Positions 25,413 through 37,510 are shown, counted from the stretch's first letter. The stretch is DNA of 64,000 bases from Paraescarpia echinospica (GCA_020002185.1 CM034531.1:47744319-47808318), one strand, 5' to 3'. Notes: a model not told the origin generated them from the sequence alone. Numbers and translations are program-made.

Positions 25413-27263
25413 GGTACATTTTTAGGGACGAATGCTCATAGTGATTGTTGGCTAGGCCTTTATCCCTAAAGATGGAAAATAGGTGTTAGCATTGCAGCAC
25501 TCCCAGCTTTCTGTGAGAAATCATTGTTTTCACACTATCCCCATACCCACGACAACAAGTTTTATATCAAATTGCTAATGGAGAGCCCATACGCAAACTA
25601 CTATTGAATATTTACTACATATCGCAATAAAATGAAAATTGGATTCCATGTGGTTTAGATGTCATGCTTTCCATACATATCTAAATTACTTTAATTTCTG
25701 GAGAATTGTGGATGTTGTGGTATTTTATCTACCACATCTCAAAATGCAATTCACGACATTCAAGTTTTCAATATAAAATCACTTAACATTCTGGCTAATA
25801 ACCACATGTATCTTCATTCGAGGTTATTATTGCAATAATGTTGGCTTACATCCCTAGATATGGAAACTATGTGATAGCATTGCAATACATACATTCATTT
25901 GTTTAAAATTACTCTTTTTAATCTTTTCCCCATTTCCGCGAAAACTATTTTTCAATGGAAATTGCTGAAGGGGTGGTCACGCACAAACAATTTTACAATA
26001 GTTATTATACATCTAATGGGTATGATAATTGTACATGATATGCCCACCACGTCTCAACAAGCAATCCGCACCATTCAGGCATTCAGCAAAATAAATCACT
26101 TAAAGGTCTGGCTAGTAACCTCATGTATCCACATTCAAGGTTCTTGTTGCAACAGAATGGTCACTGGACTTCAGGTTTTATTATGTAGGCACATTCTGTA
26201 CATTTTATTGCAGTTATATATATTATCATGACATTGAAATTTGCAGTTGTTGTCATTGAGATAAAAATAAATTTTCTTATGTTAGCCACCTAAAGTTCTG
26301 ACTGTAACACTAACCTACATACAATAGACTTGTTGTAGACATTCAAATTATACAGGTACACAGTATTGACTTGTGGCGGTAGTAATGCACACTATGCACT
26401 GTGAACATTTCACATGCTTAATTCACTGTGTCCTTAGTTGAGGTTGGAGACAGTGTTTAGTAATCACAGCCATCATCCTCAGCTACACTTTCATCATTGT
26501 CAGCACTAGACACCTGATTGTCACAGTTTTGGAGTCTTCACATATCAGTACATCTGAGTCCATTTGACAAGCAGACACACATTGGCAGGTCACACTTCCT
26601 GGGACAACTGCATGCCAGTAGATTCAACACGGCCTCGGGTGGTGACAGCCATACTATGCACAATTATCAAACCCATAAGGTGTATAATAACAATTGTATA
26701 ATGGTTTGTGTGTGACCACCCCTTCAGAAATTTCCATAGAAAAATAGTTTTCGTAGATATGAGCAATATATTAAATAGACTGATTTCACACAAATGCTGT
26801 CACATATTTTCTATATCTAGGGATGTAAGCCAATATTCTGGTGCAATAAGAACTTCGAATGAGGATACATGTGGTTATTAACCAGAATTTTAAGTCATCT
26901 TTTGTTGAAAACTTGAATGTCGTGGATTGCATTTTGAGATGTGGTAGGTAAAATACCACAACATCCACAATTCTCAAGGAATGAAAGTAATTTAGATATG
27001 TATGGAAAGCATGACATCTAAACCAGATGGAATCCAATTTTCATTTTATTGCGACGTGTAGTAAATATTCAATAGTAGTTTGCGTATGGGCCCTCCAATA
27101 GCAATTTGATATAAAACTTGTTGTCGTGGATATGGTGATAGTGTGAAAAAAGTGATTTTTTACAGAAAGCTGGGAGCGCTGCAATGCTATCACCTATTTT
27201 CTATCTCTAGGGATGAAGGCATAGCCAACAATCACTATGAGCATTCGTCCCTAAAAATGTACC
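25413..27263. mobile_element. 1.85-kb element with very long terminal inverted repeats
   Basis: The left arm (25413 to about 26058) and right arm (about 26625 to 27263) are imperfect reverse complements over roughly 640 bases. They begin GGTACATTTTTAGGGACGAA at the left and end in the reverse complement TTCGTCCCTAAAAATGTACC at the right. The central spacer is about 565 bases. Within the left arm, two related segments about 390 bases apart (CCTTTATCCCTAAAGATGGA and CTTACATCCCTAGATATGGA) show an internal duplication. No transposase frame is present. The structure fits a foldback-like or other non-autonomous DNA transposon. A clear target duplication is not visible (flanks GGGCAAAC and AACAAAAC), so the superfamily is unknown. 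It lies in the intron before the DOMON exon. Confidence 0.82.
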
Positions 27264-27730
27264 AACAAAACCTCTGGCTCATGGCCTATATGCAGCCTAG
27301 ATCAATCGATCTGCCAAACGTTCCACATTGCGCCGTCAACTCGCAAACGCTTCATTTTTTTCGCAGAACATTTTTATAGTTGCAATACCGTATACTTAAA
27401 AGTGAATACAGCTACACAAGCCAACTTGTGAGGAATGAAATATAGTGCGAGTCATATATTTAGTAGGATCTAGAACAACGGCGAATAAAGGCCTAGCGTA
27501 GGGCTCGACCCTACATCCAGCAGTGGACGGCAGAACATACGTGAAAGAGCAACGGTGACAGTGCATCGCTATACCTCGACCTAGTTGGACACGTGAATAA
27601 CGTGACAGACAAAATCCACAAGAGATCCACGACAATTATCGCACACCTTACACGTGTCAGATATAAACCGTTGTTAACGCGCTCTCATAGTATGGAATAG
27701 CATGTGACTATAGTATTTAATTTATTCCAT
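27264..27730. other. Intron sequence with a possible small retroelement relic
   Basis: No gene. The phrase GGGCTCGACCCTACATCCAGCAGTGGACGG near 27511 resembles the ends of decayed non-LTR elements, but I cannot confirm it. Confidence 0.3.
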
Positions 27731-27759
27731 GGATTTAACAAGATTTAACAAGATTGTCA

Positions 27760-28220
27760 TCCAGAGAATTAACTCTAGATGGCAGGTGGACAAGGAAGCC
27801 CTTTGGCTTATCGAGAGTCCAACCCTTTTATCTACATATATCCAGCTCTTCTGAGGTATGTGTCGCTTTTATTTTTAAACATATTCACACTACTAGCACC
27901 AACACAATCATCAGATAATCTGTTCCATTCATTCACAGTCCTTTGTGAAAATGAGAACTTTCTTACGTCTAATCTACACTGCTCCTTTACTAATGTAACT
28001 TCATGTCCTCTGGTCTTTCTATCTTTCTTAACTGAAAAAAAAATATATTTCTATCAATATTTTCATAACCATTCAATATTTTAAACACTTCTATCTGATC
28101 TCCTCTCAATCTCCTAGTCTCTAGTATTGTTAAACCACATGCTTTTAGGCGTTTTTCATAACTAAGATCCCTCAGTTTTTGTATCATTTTAGTCGCTCTC
28201 CTCTGTACTCTTTCTAGCAT
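27760..28220 (-). pseudogene. CR1 ORF2 C-terminal domain (copy B)
   Basis: MLERVQRRATKMI through RLRGDQIEVFKILNG, then a frameshift in an A-run near 28040 (NIFFFQLRK against NIFFSIKKD in copy A). The remaining codons to the stop lie in another frame and match the SFSQRTVNEWNRL end of copy A. Confidence 0.86.
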
Positions 28221-28737
28221 ATCTATGTCCTTCTTGCGGTATGGCCTCCACGCTTTTATACAATATTCTAAATGAGGCGTAACTATTGTTTTGTACAGCG
28301 GTATTATTAGTTTTTTTTTTATATGCTATATTTCGCCTAATCAATCCAAGGATTTTATTTTCTTTTAAAGCTGCAATTCCACACTGCTCTGAAACCTTCA
28401 TGTCAGCACTAATTGTCAGCCCTAAGTCTTTTTCTTTTACAATAGTACTTAGTACAGTTCCCCCCATTGTATATTCTACATATTCGTTCCCATGTCCTGT
28501 GTGAAGGCATTTACATTTCCCAAAATTGAACAACATTTGCCACTTTTCAGACCATTTGATCAACCTGTCAAGATCATCTTGTAAACGCTGTCTATCTCCA
28601 TCACTTTTAATCCTTCTAAACACTTTTGTATCATCTGCAAATGTCAACACCTTGCTAGCTATATAATCGTCCAAATCGTTTCTATATATTAAGAATATTA
28701 TAGGTCCCAGTACTGATCCCTGTGGAACCCCACTCAA
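28189..28737 (-). pseudogene. CR1 ORF2 catalytic RT segment (copy B)
   Basis: Continues the RT with SGVPQGSVLGPIIFLIYRND and FADDTKVFRR, which has the catalytic Asp pair, then KEKDLGLTIS and the start of the C-terminal domain (GIAALKENKILGLIRR). The frame is lost in an A-run near 28311-28321, where copy A reads KEKELIIPLYKT. Confidence 0.88.
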
Positions 28738-28771
28738 AACTGATTTCCAGTTTGAACCTCTCCGTCAACAA

Positions 28772-30091
28772 CTACCCGTTGTCTGTTGTCAACAGCCATT
28801 TTTCTATCCAGTTAATTATGCCATTTCCTAAGCCATGGGCCTTTAGTTTAAGCAGTAATCTTTGATGTGGCACCTTGTCGAAAGCTTTTGGAAAATCTAA
28901 GTAGATGATATCTACTGGTGATCCATCATCTACCCACTTAGTGATATCTTCCAAAAAACATAACATATTTGTTAAGCATGACGTCGCTTTTAGAAACCCA
29001 TGTTGAGATGGGTTTATCAAGTTATGTTTAACAAGAAAATCCACCATGTGATCTTTAATTAGTCTTTCTAATAATTTACAAATCACTGATGTTAAACTAA
29101 CTGGTCTACAATTATTTGACTTGTTTCTCGAACCTTTTTTAAATAACGGTATAATGTTTGCTTCTTTCCATTCTAAAGGAACCACTCCCTCTTCTAATGA
29201 CAAGTTGAAAACTGTTGCAAGCGGTATGCTAATTTGTTCTACAATTTCCAATAGTAGTTTGGGTGGAATACCATCCACTCCAGGTGATTTATTATCCTTC
29301 ATAACCCTAATTTTCTTAGCTACCATTTCTGAGGTTACAATTAACTGTCTTAAATAGTCTGATTCTGCCCCCTTGAACTTAGCCTCTGGTACTGGCAGTG
29401 AACTAGTGTCTTCTCTGGTAAACACTGAACTAAAATGCTCATTCAGGTCTTCTGCCATTAAGAATCCTTCTGATATTATATTTCCAGCACTATCTTCTAG
29501 AGGACCGACCTTATCCTGAACTTTCTGTTTGCTTCGAACATACGCATAAAAACTCTTGCTGTCATGTTTTATATTACAAGCTAATTTATGTTCATAGCTT
29601 CTCTTTGAATTTATAATTTCAACTGTAGCTTGGTTTAGTGCTTCTTTATAAATGTTGTAGTCTTCAACATTTCCAGTACGTCTATATGACTTCCACATCA
29701 TTTGTTTATACTTAATTTTCCTAATGGCTTCTTTCGATAAGTATTTCTTTCTGGTCCGTTTCCCTTGTTTTTTGAAGGGAACAAATTTATCTACGATGCA
29801 CTCTATTTCATTCTTTAAGATATTCCAGCATTCTGTTGCTGTCTTATTCTTCAGTGTGTTATTCCAGTCTATCTTTGCTAAATATTTCCTCATTTCCTTA
29901 TATCTTCCTTTGTGGAAATTTCTCCTGAACTGCTTTTTATTATTTCTTTCTGATTTTACTTTGATGGTAAAATGTATCTGGTTGTGATCACTACTTCCCA
30001 GAGGCTCACATAATTTAATATTGTCAACTAATTCATTCTGTGAGGACAAAACTAAGTCTAACACATTCTCTCCCCTGGTTGGTTCTAGCAC
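28772..30091 (-). pseudogene. CR1 ORF2: end of endonuclease, linker and N-terminal RT (copy B)
   Basis: The longest open frame in the window, 439 codons. It begins MLEPTRGENVLDLVLSSQ and includes GSSDHNQIHF, the last endonuclease block, with catalytic Asp/His. A Lys-rich linker (KKYLSKEAIRKIKYKQMMWK) follows, and then the RT: KDNKSPGVDGIPPKLL, FKKGSRNKSNNCRP, SLTSVICKLLERL, QHGFLKATSCLTN, and YLDFPKAFDKVPH with the first catalytic Asp. It ends at a stop after WLLTTDNG. The segment missing from copy A lies here. Confidence 0.9.
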
Positions 30092-30713
30092 ATGTTGTGA
30101 AAGGAACTATCTTGTACTAAAACTAAAAATTTGTGGTCCCCACTACCCATACTCTGTAGAGATTTCCATTTTATATGCCCATGGTTAAAATCCCCCATAA
30201 TAACACAGTCCCGTTTGCTCACTTCCCTTATAGCGTTTTGTATTTTTCATTCTCTTCTATGCTTATGTTTGGACTTCGATACACTAATCCAACCGTTAAC
30301 GTTGAGTTTCCTGTAACTGTGTTACACCAAACACCTTCTTCGCAATCTGCTTCTTTATCTAATGTTACATCATAAGCCTGGATAGATTCTTTAATATATA
30401 AAATAACTCCACCTCCCCTTCTTCATATTCTATCTTTCCTAAACATTACATGTTCGGCATCTGATATATCGGTGGTTGCCCATGATTCGGTTATACCTAT
30501 TATGTGAGGGTCAATATCTTCTACCATAATGTTTAGTTCATTTCTTTTGTTTATTATACTCCTTGCATTTAAACAAACACATTTATACCCAGCTTCAGAA
30601 CAGTTTTCCAGACTGTTCTTTGCTGAATTATTTTTGCTGTCTTTATCTATGCCTCCAGTTTCAGGCTTCTCTGCGAGTCCCCCCCCCTGCGAATTTAGTT
30701 TAAATAGATGCAA
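30092..30713 (-). pseudogene. CR1 ORF2 endonuclease part (copy B)
   Basis: Opens with MHLFKLNSQGGG and contains CLNARSIINKRNEL and GITESWATTD. The first frame ends at a stop near 30423, after MFRKDRI. The next part (GGGVILYIKES, LVYRSPNISIEE) is in a shifted frame with further breaks before 30091. The Glu of TESW is kept; the SSDHN block lies in the following feature. Confidence 0.83.
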
Positions 30714-31200
30714 CCTGTCCCACTGTCAACATATCGCAGCAGATTCTCTGAGAATACTGCTGCCCCCTTTCCACTTAGATGGAGGCCATCTCTCGTGTAC
30801 ATATCTTCTCTCCCAACAAAGTACCCCCATAAATCTATGAATCCCACGCCCTCTTCCTCACACATCTGCTCAACTAATGCGTTGATCGCCATTCTCTTAC
30901 AGTTTCTGTATCTTGCTCCCATTACTGGCAAAATTCCTGAGAGAATAACCTGTTCCATTCTTGTCTTCTTTAGCTTCCTCACTAGATGTCTGTACTTCTG
31001 AACTATCCCAGTTGTTCCCTCCTTGTCTGCATTGTTTGTCCCTACGTGTACTAGTATAGACCCTCCCTTGCCATGCCCCAATACCTTCTCTACCCTTTCG
31101 GTCACATGCTCTATCCTAGCCCCCGGTAGACATACAACAACGTCCTTCCCCTCGCATATAGTCTTGTCTGTTTTTCTCAGAATTGAATCGCTCTCTCTTT
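30695..31200 (-). pseudogene. CR1 ORF1 esterase part (copy B)
   Basis: SGNH-type esterase blocks: DSILRKTDK (near 31185, reached after a frameshift from the linker), VVVCLPGARIE, HVGTNNADKEGT with the Asn block, and DGLHLSGKG with the Asp/His pair. After the last block one added base changes the frame (AAVFSENLLR against QQFSQRTCYD in copy A), yet the frame still ends with the same GCIYLN-like tail. Confidence 0.85.
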
Positions 31201-31470
31201 TCTCTTTGCCTCAATCACTGCCTCGGAGTAGCTCCTCCAGTTTGCATATGTCTGGTTGTTGTCTTTTCCTCTTGCCGTCTTCTCTCCTGTCACATTCTCT
31301 TCCATTCCCTTCTTTCCTGTCGCATTTTCTCTTGTCCCCTTTCCTCCTTTCATCTTCTCTTCTAGCACATTTACTCTCACTTCCTTTCGTCCCTTCTTCT
31401 TTCCTCCCATCACATTTTCTTCTCTCCTCTCCCGTCCCGTTTCCCTGGCTACCTCCTTCACTACGGTCAC

Positions 31471-32075
31471 TTACTCCCCTGTCACCTTCACGCCTGTCAT
31501 GTTTTCTGTTTTTTGCTGAACACTCTGTCTTATTCCATCAGACTTCTGTCTCACATTCTTACCAACTGCCTCTGTGGTATCTACCTCTTCACCACCTGTA
31601 TCGCTGTCGCGTCTCTCCTCGTTCTCTACAGTCTGACTACCTGTTGATCTATCCCCACTGACCCGTTTTCTTTTCCTCTGCCGAACACTTTTCCTCCGTC
31701 CCTCTGTTTTCTCAATGTCTTGTTCCTTCACACAGGTCACCTTCCCTCCTCTCAGTCTCCTTTCTTCAGTCTCCGTGTCACAACTCTGCTCCTTCTGTGT
31801 TGTAGAATTCTCAACTCTCTCCGCGTCATCCCTCTCTGCTCCATCTATTTCTATGTTGAGTCTCGCCTCCATCTCCTTCACTATATCCGTAAACTTACAC
31901 ACCTCCTTCATTACACATTCCACCCTCAAACACGCCATACACCGAAAGGTGAATCCGTCATCTTTGGTCTCTGCCCATGATTTTGGACAGCCAGACAACG
32001 CAAAATCCACCCAGCTCTGGCAGTCGTTGCAAACTAAGTGTCTTTTTGTCCTGAGTTACCGCTTGCAAGGTGCCA
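31471..32075 (-). pseudogene. CR1 ORF1 N-terminal part: PHD finger and linker (copy B)
   Basis: Starts at an ATG around 32073 (MAPCKR) but meets TAA at codon 7, where copy A has CAA. Translation continues as KRHLVCNDCQSWVDFALSGC, then FTFRCMAC, the PHD-like zinc-binding pattern, and then an acidic/basic linker (EERRLRGGKV). A stop at 31471 follows GVKVTGE, and the linker carries on in another frame (31470-31177). Compared with copy A the linker has extra sequence, so the length of this region varies within the family. Confidence 0.85.
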
Positions 32076-32510
32076 TATCAGAATTAATTTATGTTCAAAA
32101 TAGTTTTTGTATAGTCTTTGAGAAGACTTTTCTGCGTACAATTTACACCAGATTGTTTAGGTTATAGTTAGTTATATTTGTTAACACACAGTGACACACC
32201 GTGCCTTACCTAGTTACGATGTCGATGACAATGTATTCAAGTTAGGCTTAGATACAAGGTAGTCTTTACAAATATTGTTTCCTGTGTACTAATATACACT
32301 TTAAAAGATTGTTATTTCAGGTTTTAATTACTCATCTAACTACACCGATTATCTCAAATAACGCTATTCTATTGTCGTTCACGTTACGCTAACTTCGCCA
32401 GTGACCTACTTTGTAAACAACGTTCCGATTACATTAACGTACCCAATTATCGCTCGCAAATCGCCTACTTTTAATCTACCCTAGATTATTCCCTCTAGCT
32501 AACTTTAAAA

Positions 32511-32759
32511 AAAAAAATTTGCTTAAAATATATCTATAATTACGTTATGTATGCTATACACTCAATAATATCACTTATCTTGATCAAATATCCTTATATT
32601 TTCGCAAGTTTGCTGCACCAAATTCAAACCAATTCACCACCGGAAGTTCCCCTGCAATATATATGGATCGAATACAATTCATTGTCATATCCAATAGGTT
32701 CATGTGTGCGGAGACAGACGTCGGTATGAGAAGGATGTCATTCTTAACAATTTGTTAGT
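32511..32759. other. Intron sequence, no feature recognised
   Basis: AT-rich DNA between the CR1 copy B leader and the next repeat. Confidence 0.4.
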
Positions 32760-33145
32760 GAAAGTATGTTCTTATATAGCGCAGTATCCAATCATTAAAT
32801 AAAACCCTTTATTGGACGTTGTTGCCATGAGGCAACGTACTAATTTTATACTTTATATCTATTGCCATTTTTGAAAAAAATCAATGCAAAATCAGTGTTG
32901 CCATATCAAGTTAGTGTATATAAATACTTATTTCATATATTTTTCTGTGTATGGTTTGTTGGATACAACATCATAACATAGGTGGTGAAGGATGTGTCTA
33001 TTTGGAAAAGTTGAAATAATTCATCCAATAAATAGTTAAAATTAAGACGGCCCATCGCTCTTTGCAGTTCACTCCATGGCTGTTCAATAGAATTCCACCT
33101 CGATTTATTTGGGAAGGATTCAGCCACGGTGCAATTACTGCACGA
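32760..33145. repeat. Dispersed repeat shared with 39513-39640
   Basis: Two phrases recur in the same order at both sites: TATATAGCGCAGTA (near 32775 and 39535) and GGGAAGGATTCAGCCACGGT (near 33111; GGGAAGCATTCAGCCACGCT near 39613). This indicates a decayed dispersed family. No coding content. Confidence 0.6.
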
Positions 33146-33874
33146 AAACAGTTTAATCCACAAGTATCCACAATTGTCCATAACTGAGTGGACAGGAACA
33201 ATGAAAAAGAGATTGGACTTCTCCAAGATTCGAAACGACAGGAAGGGGATTCCAACCTGGAATTACTGGATATAGAGTTAGACACTCTCCCCACCCTGCC
33301 ACAGCGGTGGCGTAGTGCATTTGTGCATGTCAGACACTGCAATGAAAGCAAATTGCTTGAGAAATACTGCATAATAATAAAATAATAATAATAATAAATA
33401 ATACTAATATAATACTTATTTTGTGCCAATATCCTCGAAAATCGAGCTCAGTGGTGCTGCAAAACCAATGGATTTCGCGATCTCATTATCCTGCGCAATG
33501 TGAAAGTCGTCAACTGATGAATGGAAATGCAAAGAGGCTAAGGATAATAGGCAATATTAAAAATATATTTTTAGATGACGGCGAAATTAATTCCACAGAG
33601 AAAGCTCGAGTTCCAGCATTCGTTCTGGAAACAAAGAGTAGATTAAAAAACTGGACGATGTCTGGGCTTTCTTGCTAGTGTGGGCATGGAATGTAGATGA
33701 GCAGGTTGTTTGGATGAAAGGGCTTGAAAGGCAATTGTTGCAATCTTGAAAATGATGCTTAATCGAACAGGGAACCTATGCAGTGATTTTAGAAGTGGCA
33801 CTAAGCGAAATTAGGAGGTCGTGCAAGTACCCTTGCCATATAATGATTACCCAATATCTGTTTCATCTTGGCAG
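33146..33874. other. Intron sequence before the DOMON exon
   Basis: Contains an imperfect (ATA)n tract at about 33375-33420. No coding signal. Confidence 0.5.
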
Positions 33875-34015
33875 GTACATAAGCGGGGCGAAAGACTGCG
33901 ACCCGAACACATGCGAGTACCTGCTGACGTACGAAATAGAGGGGAACATGGCCACCTTCGAGCTGAGTGCCAAGGCGGACTGGGTGGCAGTCGGGTTCTC
34001 TTCCGATGACAGAAT
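33875..34015 (+). CDS. FRRS1-like gene, first DOMON exon
   Basis: Acceptor TTCATCTTGGCAG, donor GAATG/GTACAT at 34016. A 141-base exon reading YISGAKDCDPNTCEYLLTYE, then ATFELSAKADWVAVGFSSDDRM. This is the start of a DOMON domain: paired cysteines, a beta strand, then W-V-A-V-G-F-S and an invariant-looking Met at the exon boundary. DOMON domains of this family bind haem or sugar, and the Met after the GFS loop is the usual haem-ligand position, but binding is only inferred. The phase is zero at the 3' end and matches the previous exon at the 5' end. GC-rich third positions contrast with the intron. Confidence 0.92.
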
Positions 34016-34049
34016 GGTACATCTAATCTATATTATATAACAATACAGC

Positions 34050-34051
34050 CC

Positions 34052-34086
<35 letters not shown>

Positions 34087-34440
34087 GTCTGTATGTATGT
34101 TTGTCTGTCTGTCTGTGGATCCATATCTCCGTTAGTTTTGTATTTTTGCGGCTGAAATTTTGTATATGATCTATCGGGCCTATTGGGGTGGTTCGTATAT
34201 TTAGATGTTTTGCGAAATTCTTCTGGGGGATGGGGATGTTGCAGGTGTCATAATCTTAAAACGGCACTTATATCCGTCAGGTCAGCCTATATGGGGATGA
34301 AATATTGTAGGCGATCTAGATCTAGCAAACACGTAGATTCGTAGATTTTGATTTGTTTCGAAATGTGTTCGGGGGTGGGGATCTCGGGGGTCACATACAT
34401 ATGCCTGCCTTTCCCCGGGTAACGCAGGATAACTCGGCTA
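34050..34440 (+). repeat. Possible Helitron-like remnant with (CTGT)n start and CTAGT end
   Basis: Begins with (CTGT)n at 34053-34115. It ends CCCCGGGTAACGCAGG, AACTCGGCTAGT; a short stem (CCTGC...GCAGG) sits about ten bases before CTAG/T, as at Helitron 3' termini. The internal phrase TATCTCCGTTAGTTTTGTATT is a feature of repeats I associate with invertebrate Helitron-like families. No protein is encoded. The 5' end is not defined. It begins just 35 bases after the DOMON exon donor. Confidence 0.45.
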
Positions 34441-34630
34441 GTTATATATATATATATATATTTGCTGTTTATTGCTGAATCTAATAATTTTGATTCGGTG
34501 ATCGGTCGGGTGAATCTGTCGGCGGTAAGCCGGCCAATCACGGTGCATAATTTGATCAAGTACATCTCCCTACAAAGCACAATGGCGCATTGGCATAACT
34601 ATGAAACTGAAATTGAGTTAGTACAGAAAA

Positions 34631-34734
<104 letters not shown>

Positions 34735-34997
34735 AGAGGGAGAGCACATTTCTCCTACCTTATTTACTAAATTACAAAAACCCAATAGAAAAATTACATT
34801 TTACTTTAGCTGGTGAAAAACATACTTTACCTCGCTATTCGCCACCAGCGAGATCTGTCTTGAATACAAAAACTTAGATGGGGATTGCCTTGAGGCATAT
34901 ACTGATGACAGCATCTTGGGATTCCAAAGTGTCAGTTTGTATAAATAGCCACTGATTGACTATTCCCCTTGATCCACTGTGTCCCGGTCTCCCCTAC

Positions 34998-35345
34998 AGG
35001 TTTGATAAAATGGATGAAAAATATTGGCGAGAGTTAAGAGAATGGATGAGCAAAGACTGGAGGAACTGAGGGAGGAGGTGGCTTGAAATGATGTGCCTAG
35101 AAGAAGCTGGTGAGGAGTCGGCTAAAGTGGACTGGACACATGAATAGAATGGAAGAAGAACGGTTAGCGAAGAAAGCAGATGCCCGGAAATTGGAAGATG
35201 AAAGGAGAAAAGGACGATGAAGACTGAGCCGGGATGAATGTGTGAAGAGAGATTTGGAGGAATTGTGGAAGTGGAGAATGAGAGCGAAAGAATGAGCCGA
35301 GTGAAGACGGTTGGTGGAGACACCAGTGCACGAACAGTGATGGGG
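34998..35345 (+). mobile_element. C-terminal remnant of a non-LTR retrotransposon ORF2
   Basis: With several stops and frame changes the + strand reads KRMDEQRLEELREEVA, then SRLKWTGHMNRMEEERLAKK, DERRKGR, RDECVKRDLEELWKW, and RRLVETPVHE. The pattern R-x-K-W-x-G-H-x-x-R-M followed by a K/R-rich, G-R-P-R-like segment is typical of the C-terminal end of many invertebrate non-LTR reverse transcriptases. Only the last roughly 110 residues are left. Confidence 0.75.
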
Positions 35346-35960
35346 AAAAGTAGAACTTAAACCAATATCGAGGCCAATCTCGCCCCGGACATTCAAGGAA
35401 AAGAAAATGAGAACAACAGATGATGTAGCAAAGAAGAAAGGATTATTAACATTGATCACATCACCCGGGCTACTTTCTTTAGTCGACAACGACAATGAAA
35501 TGTCGCCTCCCATCTGATACATTCATAACCTCAACATGCCATCTGGCATGCAAATTCGTAAGAATTACCCGTATGTATGCGGAGATTTTTGTAAATCGCA
35601 AGGTCTACGATGGTATTTTGCATTTAAATACTGAATAGCTTCAGATTTACGGAAAATTCATCGACTATTATATTTCCGGTGAAAACTAGCGGATTTAGTG
35701 TGATGCCGGTATAGTTCGTAGTCTGGTAGATGGCGACACTGACGCGAACTATGCCTCATATCTAGGCTGATTAACTCGCACACTAAGCGTATATGAATTT
35801 ATTCTAATAGCTGTAATATATTTAACAGCATTTAAACAATTACAAATGTTCAAGCGAATAAAGAGGTTAGACTTTCAGAAAAGCATGTTATATAATAAAT
35901 TATACGGTTTGCCCGTCAACTTAATCGATTGTCAACCAATAGTTTGTGTTGTTTTCACAG
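35346..35960. other. Intron sequence, no feature recognised
   Basis: AT-rich and non-coding, ending at the acceptor TTTTCACAG of the exon at 35961. Confidence 0.5.
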
Positions 35961-36083
35961 GGAGGCGACGACGTCCTGATGTGCATGCGCACACGTCGTG
36001 ATGCGGTAGTGCGTCATTACTTCACCAACTACAACCACGTGCCGCCGAATTTGATGTCCAGCGACCCGCTAGTTAATAAACAG
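35961..36083 (+). CDS. FRRS1-like gene, second DOMON exon
   Basis: Acceptor GTTGTTTTCACAG, donor AAACAG/GTTCAA at 36084. Exactly 41 codons: GGDDVLMCMRTRR, HYFTNYNHVPPNLMSSDPL. Joined to the previous exon it gives DRM-GGDDVLMC, the M-G-x-D-D-V/x-x-x-C signature of FRRS1-type DOMON domains. Both ends are phase zero. Confidence 0.92.
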
Positions 36084-36198
36084 GTTCAAACATTACGTAA
36101 CATAAGACAGAATGCATTAATTATTATGTCCGTCGTGTCAACAAGCGTTCGCATCACGTTTAATCTATTCTGCTGTCAACCGTGTGTTGTTATAAACA

Positions 36199-36345
36199 CC
36201 ATCCATCCATCCATCCATCCATCCGTAGATACATTCATTCATACATTCGTCCATCCATCAATCCATCCGTCCATCCGTCCGTCCGTCCGTCCGTCCGTCC
36301 GTCCGTCCGTCCGTCCGTCCGACCGTCCGTCCGTCCATCCATTCG
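36199..36345. repeat. (CATC)n/(CGTC)n tetranucleotide array
   Basis: CATC repeats grade into GTCC repeats with CpG sites. Intronic, between the second and third DOMON exons. Confidence 0.95.
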
Positions 36346-36401
36346 TTTGTTGCGTTCATACGTTTGTGTCAAACCTTGAAACGAACCTTGCCCTTCTGCA
36401 G

Positions 36402-36531
36402 GTGGAGGTGACAGACGACGGGCGGGTGTCCTGTCGCTTCAGTCGACCTATGAAGGTTGACAACGACCAGTTCAGTGTCGACTTGAACAACGACTGGTGG
36501 CAGTTCTACGCCTGGGGCCCCCTGTCGTCCG
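36402..36531 (+). CDS. FRRS1-like gene, third DOMON exon
   Basis: Acceptor GCCCTTCTGCAG, donor CGTCCG/GTAGGT at 36532. Reads VEVTDDGRVSCRFSRPMK, then NDWWQFYAWGPLSSG. The family pattern D-G-x-x-x-C-x-F-x-R-P and the aromatic-rich F-x-A-W-G strand are clear. It ends with one base of the next codon and is in phase with both neighbours. Confidence 0.92.
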
Positions 36532-36765
36532 GTAGGTGTCACCTGCGTCCAGCTCACGCACACTGTCCAATGCTAGTGGAACAGTAACCAAAGAAATGTG
36601 TAGTAGGTTGATTGTTTAATTATGTATAAAGAAGCAAACATAATTATGCTTTTGAGAATGTCCTATCACTCATGTGTGGGATTCCACGTTGTAGTCAAGG
36701 TAATTAGGCATACCAACTACACATTACGCACAGAAATACACTCACAGAAATACACGCATTTATAC

Positions 36766-37346
<581 letters not shown>

Positions 37347-37510
37347 TAGCTCAGCTAAAGATAAACCATCGAGAGAAACCGCAAACTCATATGTACGGAA
37401 TGATCATATACATAACAAAGAGAAAGACAGACGATAAAAAGACATACGATATAGTATATTATGTTTTCCGATATTACTAGAAACGTGTTATTGTTTATCG
37501 CTTTGTGCAG

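Larger units (their letters stand above)
27731..32510 (-). mobile_element. CR1-type non-LTR retrotransposon, copy B (nearly full length, decayed)
   Basis: Same family as copy A but longer and on the opposite strand: leader (about 32510-32075), ORF1, ORF2, and 3' end with repeats that read AAATCTTGTT on the - strand. It lacks the internal deletions and the duplication of copy A, so it shows the parent structure. Its defects are a stop at codon 7 of ORF1, frameshifts in the ORF1 linker, in the endonuclease, in the RT after the first catalytic Asp block, and in two A-runs near the 3' end (28311-28321 and 28037-28045). It sits antisense in the large intron of the Reeler/DOMON gene. Confidence 0.92.

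Noticed and set aside
27480..27640. GGGCTCGACCCTACATCCAGCAGTGG as a retroelement C-terminus
   Set aside because: Too short and degraded to support a family call.
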